NCBI GenBank assembly: GCA_001920415.1
Contig: MNJR01000028.1
Location: 78,030-142,029 of the forward strand
DNA length: 64,000 nt
Direction: 5' to 3'
Source of the DNA: Acidobacteria bacterium 13_1_20CM_3_53_8
GTDB lineage: Bacteria; Acidobacteriota; Blastocatellia; Pyrinomonadales; Pyrinomonadaceae
Shown here: one piece after another, positions 33,975 to 44,464 of the stretch
Layout: each line of letters starts with the position of its first letter
Position numbering within the stretch: position 1 is the stretch's first letter
Translations under genes and position numbers: made by a program
Notes under the pieces: generated by a model
What the model was told of the DNA's origin: nothing
The model's input: the letters and a program-made list of their open reading frames with translations, nothing else
Databases searched by the model: none

Positions 33975-36900
33975 TTATCTTGAATCACTGATGAGAACAG
34001 CGTCTCGTATGACGGTGCCGCGCGTGCAGGCTAACGTGTGTCCGTCGCGCGAATAGTTGAATGTGTTCATCAGGTATTCGGTAAAATTGGTCAACTGTTT
34101 TGGCGCGCTTCCGTCTAGCGGCTGGCTCCAGATGTTCGTCACGTTATTTTTAGTAGCGGTGTAGAGCAGCGAGCGCCCGTCCTGCGACCAGCGCAGAGTG
34201 ACCCCTATGGCAGCGCTCGGCGGTATCTCGAAAGTTTTGATGGGTGCGCCGCCATCGAATGATATGACTGCGATCTTATTCGGCGGCGCGTTGATCGTCG
34301 CCTGAATGTTGGCGCGTTCTGGATACAGGTAGGCTATGAATTTGCCGTCGGGCGAGACTACGGGCGCTGCGGCATGGCTGTCCGAGACTTGGACAGGGTC
34401 GCCGCCTTCGACAGCCACTTTCCAGAGCGTGAGCTTGCCGGAGGAGTGGAGCGAGGAGTAAAGCACCCACTGGCTATCTGGGGAAAAGCTGGGCAGCAAG
34501 TCCACGAAGCCGCTCGTCAAATGTTTCGGGTTGCTCCCGTCCGAGTTGATGCGCCAGAGATTGCGCTTACTCTCTCTTACGGAAGAGAAGACTATGTAGC
34601 GCCCGTCGGGTGAAACCACAGGGGCGCGCGCGTCAGCGCCCCTAGTCAACTGCTTACGGTTGTTCCCGTCGGCATCTATTATCCAGAGGTCGGCCACGCC
34701 ATTCGTGTTCGCGTCAAAGACTATGCGCCCGTCGGGCGTCCAGGATGTGCTGTCGTCTCCGCTGCCCACGTAGGCCACACCCGTCGGAAGCTTGACGGCG
34801 CGTGCGGCGTCGCCTTCGGGTGCGACCCAAACATCCGATAGCAGGCTTAGCTGTATAGTGACGAACTTGCTGTAGTCAGCCGTGAAGCTGAGCGAACGGT
34901 AGATGTTCAGGTCATTGGTTATCTGGCGCTCGCGCCCTTCCGGGTAGGAGAGAAACCAGACCTGTGCGTCCGGCATTTCAGGGCTGCGCGCTATCAAGAC
35001 AAGCCCGCTCATGTCAGGCATCCATTCGACGCGGCCAATGTGAGGCCAGGTGTGTGGCGAAAGTTCCTGCTCCGTTCTATCCGCAACGCGCACCGCTATT
35101 ATGCTGTCGCTTGCTATAGACTTAACCAAGGCGCACGCGACAATCTGGCCGTCAGGCGACCAGGACGGGCCTGTGAATGAATTAGGAAAGAAGAATTCGG
35201 GCGGCTTGCGCGCGGCTAGCTCCTGCTCGTTTGTGCCGTCAACGTTAGCTATAAAAAGTCCGCTCTCTCCCGGATTAGGAAAGTCTCCACGTATGAAAGC
35301 AAGGCGTTTTCCGTCGGGCGAAAAACTGACGGGGCTGTCTATCTTTTCGAGCACCTTAAGAGGTGTGCCGCCGAGCACAGGTATGCGATAGAGCACGCCT
35401 ATGTCTGCGCCGCTATTACCCCTGGTTATGTAGTAAAGGTCGTTGCCGTCGCGCGAGAACGTCACTCCGTAGTAAGCGACCTGCGCCGGAGGAATTATCT
35501 GCGTGTCGTTTGTGGCGCTCACCTGTCTTATCCATAGGCTCTGCTTTCCGGCATCGCTCAGGATGTAGACCAAATATTTTCCGTCCGGCGAGATGGCCGC
35601 ATGAATCGCTTTGCCCGTATTGGTGAGCCTTGTTATCTTCATCGTCTGAAAATAGGCGACCCGCCCTGTTCGATTCATAAACTTGTAGAGGCCGAACGAG
35701 GCTGCGGCCACCGCGACGCCGAGCGCAACTAGGACAAGAACGACTCCCGTCTTATGGCGACGAAACTCAAGGCTTAGGGCAGCACTGAGCGCGTTTGTAG
35801 TCCCCTTAATCTCGTCGGTTGTCGCTGCTGCTTCGTCCGCAGTAACGCTTTGAGGAAGATTCGTACGGTTTGCGGTCTCGCTGCGTACGTTCGGCGTGAC
35901 TGAATGCTCCAGCTTAGCTTCAAAGTCCCGCTCTTCTTTCAAGCTCTTCAAATCTAGCAGCAAGTCTTTAACGACTTGATAGCGCTTCTCACGATCTTTC
36001 CGAAGAGCTTTAGTTACTATGCGCGCCAACTCTGCCGGGACTTCGGGCGACACTTGCGAAAGAGGCTGTGGCTCTATCTTTAATATAGAAGCGATTAGAT
36101 CGCTAGGCGTCTCGCCCTCGAAAGGCTGATGACCCGCCAGCATCTCATAAATCACAACGCCAAGACTGAAGATGTCTGTGCGAGCATCAATCGCCTGGCC
36201 TCTGGCCTGCTCAGGCGACATGTACGCGGCAGTTCCCATGACAAGCCCCGAAGCCGTGTTGACCTTCATGCGCGTGAGCGCTTCTCCGTCCAACGTGGCG
36301 CGCGGCGTTTCCATCAGCTTTGCCAGACCGAAATCTAAAATCTTAACGATGTGGTCGCGCCGACGGAGCATTATGTTCTCAGGTTTGATGTCGCGATGAA
36401 TTATTCCAGCCTCGTGCGCAGCCGCCAGAGCATCAGCGACCTGAATAGATATGTTCAGGACATCGTCAATGCTGAGCGGCGAGCGCGCGGCGCGCTGTCG
36501 AAGTGTCTCGCCTTCTACGTACTCGGTCGCAATGAATCTGGTCGAGTCAACTTCGCCGATCTCGTAGATTGTAAGAATGTTCGGATGGTTAAGAGCAGAG
36601 GCCGAGCGCGCTTCTTGCTCGAATCTTCTCAGGCGATTCATATCTTTTGAGAAGGACGACGGCAGAAGTTTCAGCGCAACCTTGCGCCCCAATTTTTTAT
36701 CCTGTGCCAGATAGACTTCGCCCATTCCGCCACGCCCAAGCGTGGACAAGACTTCATAAGAACCGATCTCTTGACCGGCTTTCAAATCCGCTTGCTGCTC
36801 CACTATCAACTCTGCCGCAACTTCGTAAGCAGGAGAGTCAATGAAACTCCCCATCTGCTCATGAGAGCGTATGAGCGATTCCACCTCGCTGCGCAGTGCA

Positions 36901-37007
36901 ACGTTTCCGCGACAAGCTTCGTCAAGAAAAGCTGCGCGCTTCAGCGGCTCGCGCTCAATCGCCGAGTGAAAAATCTCTTTGACCTTTTGCCAACGCTCAG
37001 GGGTCAT
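33975..37007 (-). CDS. Transmembrane Ser/Thr kinase with C-terminal PD40 propeller (1)
   Basis: The 1010-residue Hanks-type kinase has Lys113 (VALK), Asp206 (HRDIKPEN) and the DFG Asp225, so it should be active. The Gly-rich loop is GRGGMGEV (91-98). An N-terminal 65-residue cap ([15 protein letters not shown]...) is shared with the two kinases upstream. One transmembrane helix spans 421-441. The extracytoplasmic region (about 450-1010) is made of PD40/TolB-like repeats (SPDGK, SPDGQ motifs) forming a beta-propeller sensor. The repeat element directly abuts the ATG, leaving no ribosome site. Confidence 0.95.
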   Translation of the reverse strand: MTPERWQKVKEIFHSAIEREPLKRAAFLDEACRGNVALRSEVESLIRSHEQMGSFIDSPAYEVAAELIVEQQADLKAGQEIGSYEVLSTLGRGGMGEVYLAQDKKLGRKVALKLLPSSFSKDMNRLRRFEQEARSASALNHPNILTIYEIGEVDSTRFIATEYVEGETLRQRAARSPLSIDDVLNISIQVADALAAAHEAGIIHRDIKPENIMLRRRDHIVKILDFGLAKLMETPRATLDGEALTRMKVNTASGLVMGTAAYMSPEQARGQAIDARTDIFSLGVVIYEMLAGHQPFEGETPSDLIASILKIEPQPLSQVSPEVPAELARIVTKALRKDREKRYQVVKDLLLDLKSLKEERDFEAKLEHSVTPNVRSETANRTNLPQSVTADEAAATTDEIKGTTNALSAALSLEFRRHKTGVVLVLVALGVAVAAASFGLYKFMNRTGRVAYFQTMKITRLTNTGKAIHAAISPDGKYLVYILSDAGKQSLWIRQVSATNDTQIIPPAQVAYYGVTFSRDGNDLYYITRGNSGADIGVLYRIPVLGGTPLKVLEKIDSPVSFSPDGKRLAFIRGDFPNPGESGLFIANVDGTNEQELAARKPPEFFFPNSFTGPSWSPDGQIVACALVKSIASDSIIAVRVADRTEQELSPHTWPHIGRVEWMPDMSGLVLIARSPEMPDAQVWFLSYPEGRERQITNDLNIYRSLSFTADYSKFVTIQLSLLSDVWVAPEGDAARAVKLPTGVAYVGSGDDSTSWTPDGRIVFDANTNGVADLWIIDADGNNRKQLTRGADARAPVVSPDGRYIVFSSVRESKRNLWRINSDGSNPKHLTSGFVDLLPSFSPDSQWVLYSSLHSSGKLTLWKVAVEGGDPVQVSDSHAAAPVVSPDGKFIAYLYPERANIQATINAPPNKIAVISFDGGAPIKTFEIPPSAAIGVTLRWSQDGRSLLYTATKNNVTNIWSQPLDGSAPKQLTNFTEYLMNTFNYSRDGHTLACTRGTVIRDAVLISDSR

Positions 37008-37009
37008 AA

Positions 37010-37108
37010 AACAGTTTTTAGTTTTCAGTTTTTAGTTTTCAGTTGGTATGTAATCAGCAAAGCTCTTCGCTTTTTCTGAAAACTGAAAACCAAAAACTGA
37101 AAACTGTT
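37010..37108. repeat. Iterated-word inverted repeat between kinases 1 and 2
   Basis: The left arm 37010-37042 and right arm 37076-37108 use the acagttttTcag word family. The element spans nearly all of the 108-bp gap, starting 2 bp upstream of the kinase-1 ATG and ending 7 bp from the kinase-2 stop. Confidence 0.9.
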
Positions 37109-37115
37109 CTCATCC

Positions 37116-40100
37116 TTATCTCAAATCCAACATCCAGATATTGCCCGTGGCCTCCGAGTACTCGTAGGCTATCTGATTTCCCAGAGGCGACCAATCAGGA
37201 TAGCGAACGAATTCGTTGAGCTTAGTGTAATTGGTCAACTGCTTCTGTTGTTTGGTTGTGCGCGACACCCAATAGACGTTCCAAACGCCGTCACGCTCGC
37301 CTGCAAAGAGGACTCTATCTCCATCCGGCGAAAAACTGTACGGCCAGCTTCGGCCATGCTCGAAAGTCAGTTGAGTGGATTCGCCTCCATCGCTAGGCAT
37401 AATCATCAAGTATGCATCATCGCCGCGCTTCATCTGATAGGCCAACCATTTTCCGTCGGGCGACCACGCAGGGAATCCAGCCAATTCCTGATCGAATGTC
37501 AACTGTCGGGGCTGTCCGCCGGAAACCGGAACTGTCCAGAGGTTAATGACTCCCCTTTCATCAACCATATTGAAAGCTATCTGTTGCCCATCGGGTGACA
37601 CCCGCGCGTACTGTATGTCTCGCCCAGCGTCGTAGAGGATATGCTCTCTGCCCGTTTGCAGGGAGGTAACCCACACGCTCCAATGATTATCGCGGGCAGA
37701 AGTAAATGCGATTCTGTCTCCGTCTGGAAACCAGCTCGGAATATTTCCGTAGGAAGGAGTCGGCGTAGGATTGTTGCCATCAGCATCCGCAACCCAGAGG
37801 CTCACGCGCCCGCCTTGCAGAAACTGTATGAACGCAAGCTTTCGCCCGTCTGCGGAAAAAGCTGGCTGAGAGTTTCGCGCGCCCGTTTGATTCGTAAGCT
37901 GCTTCGGAGTCCCCACTGCCAGACTGTTTGGCGATACGGAAAGAGACCAGATGTTACTCGCAAGCGTCTGCGCGCTATAGGCTATTCTCTTTCCGTCTGC
38001 TGAGAGCGTCAGACCGGTGATCACTGAAACGCCGCTGTCCGTAACTCTCACTGGCTCATCCGTAGGTTCGTCATCAGTAGGCGAAATGGGCAGCATCCAC
38101 ACTGCCGTGCCGACCACGAAGTAGATACTGCGGCCATCAGGAGAGTACAGAGGATAGCTTGCGCGCCCCTCAAGCGGATCTCTCCAACTAACAGACTGTC
38201 CGGCTCGCGCACTTGGCCTATGCGACAACTGTTTCAAACCATCGCCGGTAATGGAAACAGACCAAATCTGCTGAGTTGTGTAATTAAGATCGACAAAGGC
38301 TATACGCTGATTATTGGGAGACCATGATGGTAAGAGATGCCCGCCCGGCGGGTTGCCTACCTTTGTAATCTGCTTCGGTGTGCCGCCTTCTGACGGAACA
38401 ACCCAGATAGTTGACGAGCCTACTGAGCCTGCGCCTATAGTGGAAGTAGCGTCCGATTGAAATGCGATCATAGCGCCGTCATGCGACCAGGCGGGAGAAG
38501 CGCCGAACTCTGTCAACTGTCGCGGCGAGCCGCCAAAAGTTGGCACAACCCAAATGCCGCCACGCTTCTTTGAGAAGTAAGCTATGCGCTGGCCGTCGGG
38601 CGACCAGGCGGGTTGGAAATTCTCCTGCCCGTCGGAAGTCACCTGTATTTCACGCCCCCCCGGCGTGAGTTGCTTAATATAGACCTCGAAACTTCCCTGA
38701 TGGTTGGAGCTGTAAGCAACTGAGTGTCCGTCAGGCGAAAGCGTTGGTTGAGCGTCTAGTCCAGACCAAGCCGTTATGCGTGTGATGCTTGCAACGGCGG
38801 GCGCTTCCGCCGTGCTGTTATGGTTGGAAGAAGCTGTGGATTGATGTCTGCCAAGAAATTTGTAAAGCCCGAATGCGGCAGCGATGATTGCGACACCGAA
38901 CGCCGCTAGAATTATCGCCGTCCCGGTCTTGTGGCGCTTAATCTCTTCCGTCAAAAAGCCACTAAAATGTGTTGCGCGTGCTTCTTTAATCTCATCGGTT
39001 GGAGCTTTCGTCTCATCGCGCGCAAAAGTCTGAGCAGTTGTCACGCTTGCGGCTTCGACACTCCTTTTCGGCGCGACCGCATATTCTAGCCTGGCCTGAA
39101 ACTCCAACTCTTCTTTCAAGCTCTTCAGATCAAGCAGCATGTCCTTGACGACTTGATAACGCTCCTCTCTATTTTTGCGAAGAGCTTTCGTTACGATGCG
39201 TACAATCTCATTCGGAGTATCGGGCGCGAGGCTGGCGAGAGGCAGCGGCTCGGTTTTTAAGATAGAAGCGATCAGATCGCTAGGTGTGTCGCCCTCGAAC
39301 GGAGCTTGACCCGTTATCATCTCGTAGATGACAACGCCCAGACTCCATATGTCCGTGCGCTCGTCAACCGTGAGACCGCGCGCCTGCTCCGGCGACATGT
39401 AGGCCGCAGTGCCTATGACCAGACCCGGAGCCGTTCTCACCATAGCTCTTGTCGGCGCTTCGTCGTCAGAGGCCACTGCCTGCTTCTCAGCCAATTTTGC
39501 AAGCCCGAAGTCCAGAACTTTCACATAGCCGTCAGGACGAAGCATTATGTTTTCGGGCTTTATGTCGCGGTGGACTATCCCTGCCTTGTGCGCGGCGGTG
39601 AGCGCGTCCGCAGCTTGAATGGCTATTGAGAGCGCTTCGTCAAGAATTAAAGGCGCTTGCCTCATACGACGACGCAACGTTTCGCCTTCAACGTATTCGG
39701 TCGTGATGAAGTTTGAGCCTTTGTCCGCGCCGATTTCGTGAATAGTGATAATGTTCGGATGGTTGAGCGCGGAGGCAGCGCGAGCTTCCTGCTCGAATCT
39801 GCGCAGACGATCTTTATCTTTCGTAAACGATTTGGGCAGAAGTTTCAGCGCGACCTTTCGCCCCAATCGCCTGTCTTCGGCTAGATAAACTTCGCCCATA
39901 CCGCCCGTGCCCAGAGGCGAAACGATTTCGTAATTGGCAATCTTTTGCCCGGCTTTTAACTCTATCTGATCTTCCAAGATCATCCCTGCGGCGACCTCAT
40001 AAGCTGGCGAATCAATGAAGCTGCCTTCCCTTTCATGCGAAGCGATTAAGGATTCGACCTCGCGGCGCAACGCAACGTTTCCGCGACAAGCTTCGTCAAG

Positions 40101-40181
40101 AAACGCTGCGCGCTTATGCGGCTCGCGCTCAATCGCCGAGTTGAATATAGCCTTCACCTGTTGCCATTGTTCGGGCGTCAT
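37116..40181 (-). CDS. Transmembrane Ser/Thr kinase with C-terminal PD40 propeller (2)
   Basis: The 1021-residue paralogue has the same layout: cap MTPEQWQQVKAIFNSAIERE, Gly-rich loop GTGGMGEV, Lys113, HRDIKPEN Asp206, DFG Asp224, one transmembrane helix (about 415-440) and a PD40 propeller with SPDGH and SPDGQ blades. It ends with the conserved tail shared with kinase 3 (NYTKLNEFVRYPDWSPLGNQ). The catalytic set is intact. Tandem position with close similarity indicates local duplication. Its ATG follows the repeat directly (tttt-ATG) with no ribosome site. Confidence 0.95.
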   Translation of the reverse strand: MTPEQWQQVKAIFNSAIEREPHKRAAFLDEACRGNVALRREVESLIASHEREGSFIDSPAYEVAAGMILEDQIELKAGQKIANYEIVSPLGTGGMGEVYLAEDRRLGRKVALKLLPKSFTKDKDRLRRFEQEARAASALNHPNIITIHEIGADKGSNFITTEYVEGETLRRRMRQAPLILDEALSIAIQAADALTAAHKAGIVHRDIKPENIMLRPDGYVKVLDFGLAKLAEKQAVASDDEAPTRAMVRTAPGLVIGTAAYMSPEQARGLTVDERTDIWSLGVVIYEMITGQAPFEGDTPSDLIASILKTEPLPLASLAPDTPNEIVRIVTKALRKNREERYQVVKDMLLDLKSLKEELEFQARLEYAVAPKRSVEAASVTTAQTFARDETKAPTDEIKEARATHFSGFLTEEIKRHKTGTAIILAAFGVAIIAAAFGLYKFLGRHQSTASSNHNSTAEAPAVASITRITAWSGLDAQPTLSPDGHSVAYSSNHQGSFEVYIKQLTPGGREIQVTSDGQENFQPAWSPDGQRIAYFSKKRGGIWVVPTFGGSPRQLTEFGASPAWSHDGAMIAFQSDATSTIGAGSVGSSTIWVVPSEGGTPKQITKVGNPPGGHLLPSWSPNNQRIAFVDLNYTTQQIWSVSITGDGLKQLSHRPSARAGQSVSWRDPLEGRASYPLYSPDGRSIYFVVGTAVWMLPISPTDDEPTDEPVRVTDSGVSVITGLTLSADGKRIAYSAQTLASNIWSLSVSPNSLAVGTPKQLTNQTGARNSQPAFSADGRKLAFIQFLQGGRVSLWVADADGNNPTPTPSYGNIPSWFPDGDRIAFTSARDNHWSVWVTSLQTGREHILYDAGRDIQYARVSPDGQQIAFNMVDERGVINLWTVPVSGGQPRQLTFDQELAGFPAWSPDGKWLAYQMKRGDDAYLMIMPSDGGESTQLTFEHGRSWPYSFSPDGDRVLFAGERDGVWNVYWVSRTTKQQKQLTNYTKLNEFVRYPDWSPLGNQIAYEYSEATGNIWMLDLR

Positions 40182-40187
40182 AAAATC

Positions 40188-40333
40188 AGTGATGAGTGAT
40201 AAGTGATGAGTGATGAGATAAGAGAAGCGGTGAAAGGTAAATGGTCAATGATAAATAGAAGATAGCTCTTATCCATTTACCATTTACTATTCTCCATTCA
40301 CCTTCTTATCACTTATCACTCATCACTTATCAC
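40188..40333. repeat. Nested iterated-word inverted repeat between kinases 2 and 3
   Basis: The outer arms iterate agtgatgagtgat (40188-40210) and pair with 40305-40327 with one mismatch in 23. A second inverted repeat with ggtaaatgg (40236-40244) and ccatttacc (40273-40281) lies inside. It fills nearly the entire 162-bp gap. Confidence 0.9.
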
Positions 40334-40343
40334 TGCCTTGTCC

Positions 40344-43300
40344 TTATCTCAATTCCATAAGCCAGATGTTGCCCGTCGTCTCAGCATATTCGTAAACAAT
40401 CTGATTTCCCATAGGTGCCCACGCGGGGTAGCGTACGTATGCGTTGAGCTTTGAGTAATTCGTCAACTGCTTCTGTTGTTTAGTTGTGCGCGAGACCCAG
40501 TAGATATTCCAGAGGCCGTTTCGGTAACCTGCGAAAGCTATACGGTCTCCGTCCGGTGCCCAATCGTGCGGCCAACTGTGACCGTGATCAAAAGTCAACT
40601 GTGTGATTGCGCCGCCGCCCGATGGCATCACAGCAAGATACGAGTCGTCCCCGCGCTTCATTTCGAAGGCGAGGAACTGCCCGTCGGGCGACCAGCAGGG
40701 GAAGCCCGCCAACTCGTTGTCAAAGGTTAGCTGCACAGGACTCCCGCCCTCCAGAGCTACAGTCCATACGTTGATAGTTCCGCTCTTTTTGGAGTTGAAC
40801 GCGACCTGCCTTCCATCGGGCGAGAGATTAGCAAACTCAACCCCGTCTCCCAGGTCTAGAAGAGGTTTGTTGTCACCGCCCGCGAGCGTGGTTGACCACA
40901 GCACCTGACGATCGTTATTGCGATCGGAGAGAAATGCGATCCTGTTGCCGTCAGGAAACCAACTCGGCATGTTTTCGATGGCTGGGTCGGCTGTCAGTTG
41001 AGTCAGATTATTGCCGTCCGCATCCGCCACCCAAATATCGGCGCTAGTTCCTGAGCGCCACTTATTAAATGCGATCTTTCGCCCGTCGGGTGAAAAGCGC
41101 GCAAGATTATTTCGTGCGCTTGTATCGTGCGTAAACGGCGCTGGCGGCCCCGTAGCCTCGCGCGAATTCGGCGATAGGGGAACTGACCAAAGATTGCTCG
41201 AAAGCGCTAACGCGCCATAAGCCATCCTCTTCCCGTTGGCGGAGATTGTCAGATGCCTGATGTTCGTAGGCCCCCCACCCATGACTTGCACGGGTTCGCC
41301 CACTTGCTCACCGGTCTTCTGTGAAACGCCAACCCTCCACAGACCACCCCGCGCCGTGTAGAAAACAGTTCCCCCATCGGGCGAGTAGATAGCGTCGTCA
41401 ACGTTCTCCGAAGTGATTTTCTTCAATTCGCTTCCTTCGACAGAGATAGACCATATAAACCCGGACGTAAAATCGCTGGCGGTGAACACTATACGTTTTC
41501 CATCTGGAGACCAGGATGGTGCGCCGTGTCCGCCCGCCGGATTTCCCTTCTGTGTGATCTGTTTCGCCGTCCCGCCCTGGGATGAGATTACCCAGATGGT
41601 CGAAGGCGGCATGGCGTTTCGTTCGTGCGCGCCGATGGAAAGCGGCGCGTTAGATTGAAACGCTATCATAGAGCCGTCGTGCGACCACGCGGGGTGTGAG
41701 CCGAACTCTGTCAGTTGTTTCGAGACGCCGCCCAGCGCTGGCACTATAGAGATGTCTCCGCGCTTCATAGAGTAATAAGCTATGTGCTGTCCATCAGGCG
41801 ACCACGCTGGCTCCAGGTTCTGCTGTCCGTCCGAAGTTAATTGAATCTCTCGCCCGCCTGCCGTGAGTTGTTTGACGTAGATTTCAAAGCTCCCGCTGTG
41901 ATCAGAACTATAGGCGATGGAATTCCCGTCTGGAGAAAGCGACGGAAAATCGTCTAGACCCGGCGAGTAAGTGATCTGTGTATTTCGCAGCACGCTCACA
42001 GATTCAGACGGTGCGGTTTCTGTTTGCGAGACGGTTGCAGACCGTTTTATAAAGAACTTGTAAAGCCCGAAGCTCAAACCAACAAAGACGAGCGCCGCTA
42101 GAGCAAGGACTATCGAGCGCCTGCCACCTTTCATCAAACTTAGCGCAGGCTTAATGCTTGCGGTAACGTTTGCGTCGCTTATTTCGCCCGTGCGCTTTGA
42201 CGACTCAGCCGTTATCATCTGGCTCGTCTGTTGACTGGCTGTTGCGGCTTCTCCCGCATCACTCGCTTCGGGCGCGACCGCTTGTCCGAGTTTAATCTGA
42301 AACTCCAACTCTTCTTTCAAACTCTTCAAATCGAGCAGCATATCCCTGACATCTTGATACCGCTCGTCCATGTCTTTGCGAAGAGCCTTCGTAATGATGC
42401 GCGCAAGCTCCGACGGAACTCCGGGCGAGAGATGGGAAAGAGGCGTCTGCTCTGTCTTCAAAATGGAAGCGATAACATCGCTGGGCGTTTCACCCTCGAA
42501 CGGCACACGCCCGGCGATCATCTCGTAGAGAACTGCGCCGAGCGAGAAAATATCCGTTCGCTCGTCAACCTCAAGCCCACGCGCCTGCTCAGGCGACATG
42601 TAATTGGCCGTACCCATAATCATGCCGGGCGCTGTGTTGATCTGCATGCGCGTGGGCGTTTCCGGCCCGGAGGTGATTGCTAGCCGCTCTGCCAGCTTCG
42701 CCAGTCCGAAATCCAAGACCTTCACCAACCCGTCCTCGCGCAGCATCACGTTCTCTGGCTTTATATCGCGGTGAATTATTCCTGCCTTGTGCGCAGCCGC
42801 GAGAGCAGATGCGATCTGAACCGCCACATCAATCGCCTCAATAATTTCTACACCCTCTCGCTGCACACGCTGGCGCAAGGTCTCGCCATCAATGAATTCC
42901 GTTGCGATGAAATGGCTTGCGCCCGCTCGCCCGATTTCGTAGATGGTGAGAATGTTCGGGTGGTTAAGGGCGGATGCTGCGCGCGCCTCCTGCTCGAATC
43001 TTCTGAGGCGATTCACATCTTTCGTAAACTCTCTCGGCAATAGCTTCATTGCAACACGGCGTCCGAGCCGCATGTCTTCCGCAAGATAGACTTCGCCCAT
43101 TCCGCCCTTGCCGAGCAGACCGACTATTTTGTAGGGACCTACGAGTTCACCTATTAACGAGTGCGCAGTGTCATCCATTAAAAACTCAGCCGCAACCTCA
43201 TACGCGGGCGAATCAATGAAACTTCCAGCCTCTTCATGAGAGCGTATGAGCGATTCTACCTCTACGCGCAGCGAGTCCCGCCCGGCGCAGGCTTCGTCCA

Positions 43301-43382
43301 AAAACACGGCGCGGCGTTCCGGCGCTATATCAAGCGCGGAATGAAATATCTCTTTCACCTGCTGCCACTGCTCCGGGGTCAT
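40344..43382 (-). CDS. Transmembrane Ser/Thr kinase with C-terminal PD40 propeller (3)
   Basis: The 1012-residue kinase starts at the ATG at 43382 ([18 protein letters not shown]); an in-frame start 27 bp upstream is less like the paralogues. Lys113, the HRDIKPEN Asp206 and DFG Asp224 are intact, with Gly-rich loop GKGGMGEV. The transmembrane helix lies near residue 435, and the PD40 propeller follows. The C-terminal tail is near-identical in sense to kinase 2. A ribosome site (ggag) is present upstream, unlike kinases 1 and 2. It lies next to the ECF sigma gene. Confidence 0.95.
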   Translation of the reverse strand: MTPEQWQQVKEIFHSALDIAPERRAVFLDEACAGRDSLRVEVESLIRSHEEAGSFIDSPAYEVAAEFLMDDTAHSLIGELVGPYKIVGLLGKGGMGEVYLAEDMRLGRRVAMKLLPREFTKDVNRLRRFEQEARAASALNHPNILTIYEIGRAGASHFIATEFIDGETLRQRVQREGVEIIEAIDVAVQIASALAAAHKAGIIHRDIKPENVMLREDGLVKVLDFGLAKLAERLAITSGPETPTRMQINTAPGMIMGTANYMSPEQARGLEVDERTDIFSLGAVLYEMIAGRVPFEGETPSDVIASILKTEQTPLSHLSPGVPSELARIITKALRKDMDERYQDVRDMLLDLKSLKEELEFQIKLGQAVAPEASDAGEAATASQQTSQMITAESSKRTGEISDANVTASIKPALSLMKGGRRSIVLALAALVFVGLSFGLYKFFIKRSATVSQTETAPSESVSVLRNTQITYSPGLDDFPSLSPDGNSIAYSSDHSGSFEIYVKQLTAGGREIQLTSDGQQNLEPAWSPDGQHIAYYSMKRGDISIVPALGGVSKQLTEFGSHPAWSHDGSMIAFQSNAPLSIGAHERNAMPPSTIWVISSQGGTAKQITQKGNPAGGHGAPSWSPDGKRIVFTASDFTSGFIWSISVEGSELKKITSENVDDAIYSPDGGTVFYTARGGLWRVGVSQKTGEQVGEPVQVMGGGPTNIRHLTISANGKRMAYGALALSSNLWSVPLSPNSREATGPPAPFTHDTSARNNLARFSPDGRKIAFNKWRSGTSADIWVADADGNNLTQLTADPAIENMPSWFPDGNRIAFLSDRNNDRQVLWSTTLAGGDNKPLLDLGDGVEFANLSPDGRQVAFNSKKSGTINVWTVALEGGSPVQLTFDNELAGFPCWSPDGQFLAFEMKRGDDSYLAVMPSGGGAITQLTFDHGHSWPHDWAPDGDRIAFAGYRNGLWNIYWVSRTTKQQKQLTNYSKLNAYVRYPAWAPMGNQIVYEYAETTGNIWLMELR

Positions 43383-43451
43383 GGCGGTTTTCTGCTCCGA
43401 AATTAACACTTAGAACTCATTTCAAACCCGCTTTGCGATCTTATCTCTTAT

Positions 43452-43545
43452 CTTTGCGCCTTTGCGAGAACATGCAATTCACATGATTCTTAAGAGTTAA
43501 GATAATTGCTGTTTCACGCAAAGGCGCAAAGGGAAATGCTTAAGC
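43452..43545. repeat. Dispersed inverted repeat, copy 2 (gcgcctttgcg type)
   Basis: The left arm 43452-43470 pairs with 43513-43531 with one mismatch in 19. Positions 43513-43545 (33 nt) are identical to 26450-26482. It lies between kinase 3 and the ECF sigma gene. Confidence 0.9.
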
Positions 43546-43655
43546 CCGCAAAGGGGTTGAGCTATTTCTATTAAGGTTTGAAACGCGCTCTTAGTTTCTC
43601 TCCTATTTATTAATGCGAAGGTTAACCTGCGAATCCCTCAAAAGAAGCGGGAAAT

Positions 43656-44216
43656 TTATGAGAGTTCGCGGCGAAGCCACGCGCGCGCTAGTTTCCAGTC
43701 GCGCTCTATGGTGGCGTGCGAGATGTTCATCACTTCAGCCGTCTCTTCAATCGTCAGCCCGCCGAAGAATTTCAGTTCAACTATGCGCGCCTGTTGCGAA
43801 TCCATCTGGGCCAACTCCTCCAGAGCCTCGTTGAGCGCCAGAAGATCAATTTCGGGCTGCTCGATTATCCGCTCAGCGTGTGTTAAGGAGAGCTTGTGCT
43901 GGTCTGCGCCGCCGCGCTTTTCGGCATTATGCTGGCGCGCATGGTCAACAAGAATCTGGCGCATAAGGTTGGCTGCGATGCCGAAGAACTGCGCGCGGTT
44001 CTGCCAGCGCACGTTTGCCTGATCAATAAGTCGCAGGTAGGCTTCATTGACTAATGCTGTGGGTTGCAGCGTGTGGTCGGCGCGCTCGCGTCGCAGGTAC
44101 GAGCTTGCCAGCCTGCGCAGTTCGTCATAAACGAGCGGCATCAGTTGATTGAGCGCTGCCTTATCGCCCGCGTTCCAGTCGAGCAGCAGTTTTGTGACCG
44201 ACTCTGGCTGCCCCAT
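43656..44216 (-). CDS. ECF-family RNA polymerase sigma factor (TIGR02999 type)
   Basis: The 186-residue sigma factor has region 2 (about residues 10-95, with LVNEAYLRL and FFGIAANLMRQILVDHAR) and region 4 (about 125-184, with the helix-turn-helix TIEETAEVMNISHATIERDW). This pattern is the acidobacterial/planctomycete group often encoded beside Ser/Thr kinases, some of which are known to be activated by kinase phosphorylation rather than anti-sigma release. No anti-sigma gene is adjacent. It lies on the same strand as, and upstream of, three kinase genes, supporting that model here. Confidence 0.93.
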   Translation of the reverse strand: MGQPESVTKLLLDWNAGDKAALNQLMPLVYDELRRLASSYLRRERADHTLQPTALVNEAYLRLIDQANVRWQNRAQFFGIAANLMRQILVDHARQHNAEKRGGADQHKLSLTHAERIIEQPEIDLLALNEALEELAQMDSQQARIVELKFFGGLTIEETAEVMNISHATIERDWKLARAWLRRELS

Positions 44217-44464
44217 CTCGAAAATTTCTCCCGTTCTATTTCAGAAAGCTAAATCGTTGGCCGAAGGCAGGTTTCGGTTTACCAGGGCCGTGCTTGAAGG
44301 GTAATTCTACATCAAAAATTTTCGCGTGCGTGAGGGAATTTCTGCGCGCGTTGCGCATGTGAGAGTAGGAGGGATTGAAAAAGGCGACAATCCCCGGAAA
44401 AAATCCGAAATTTTTGAAAAAGAAGGCAGCCCCCAAGAGGCCGCACATGAAAGAAGGAGACACA

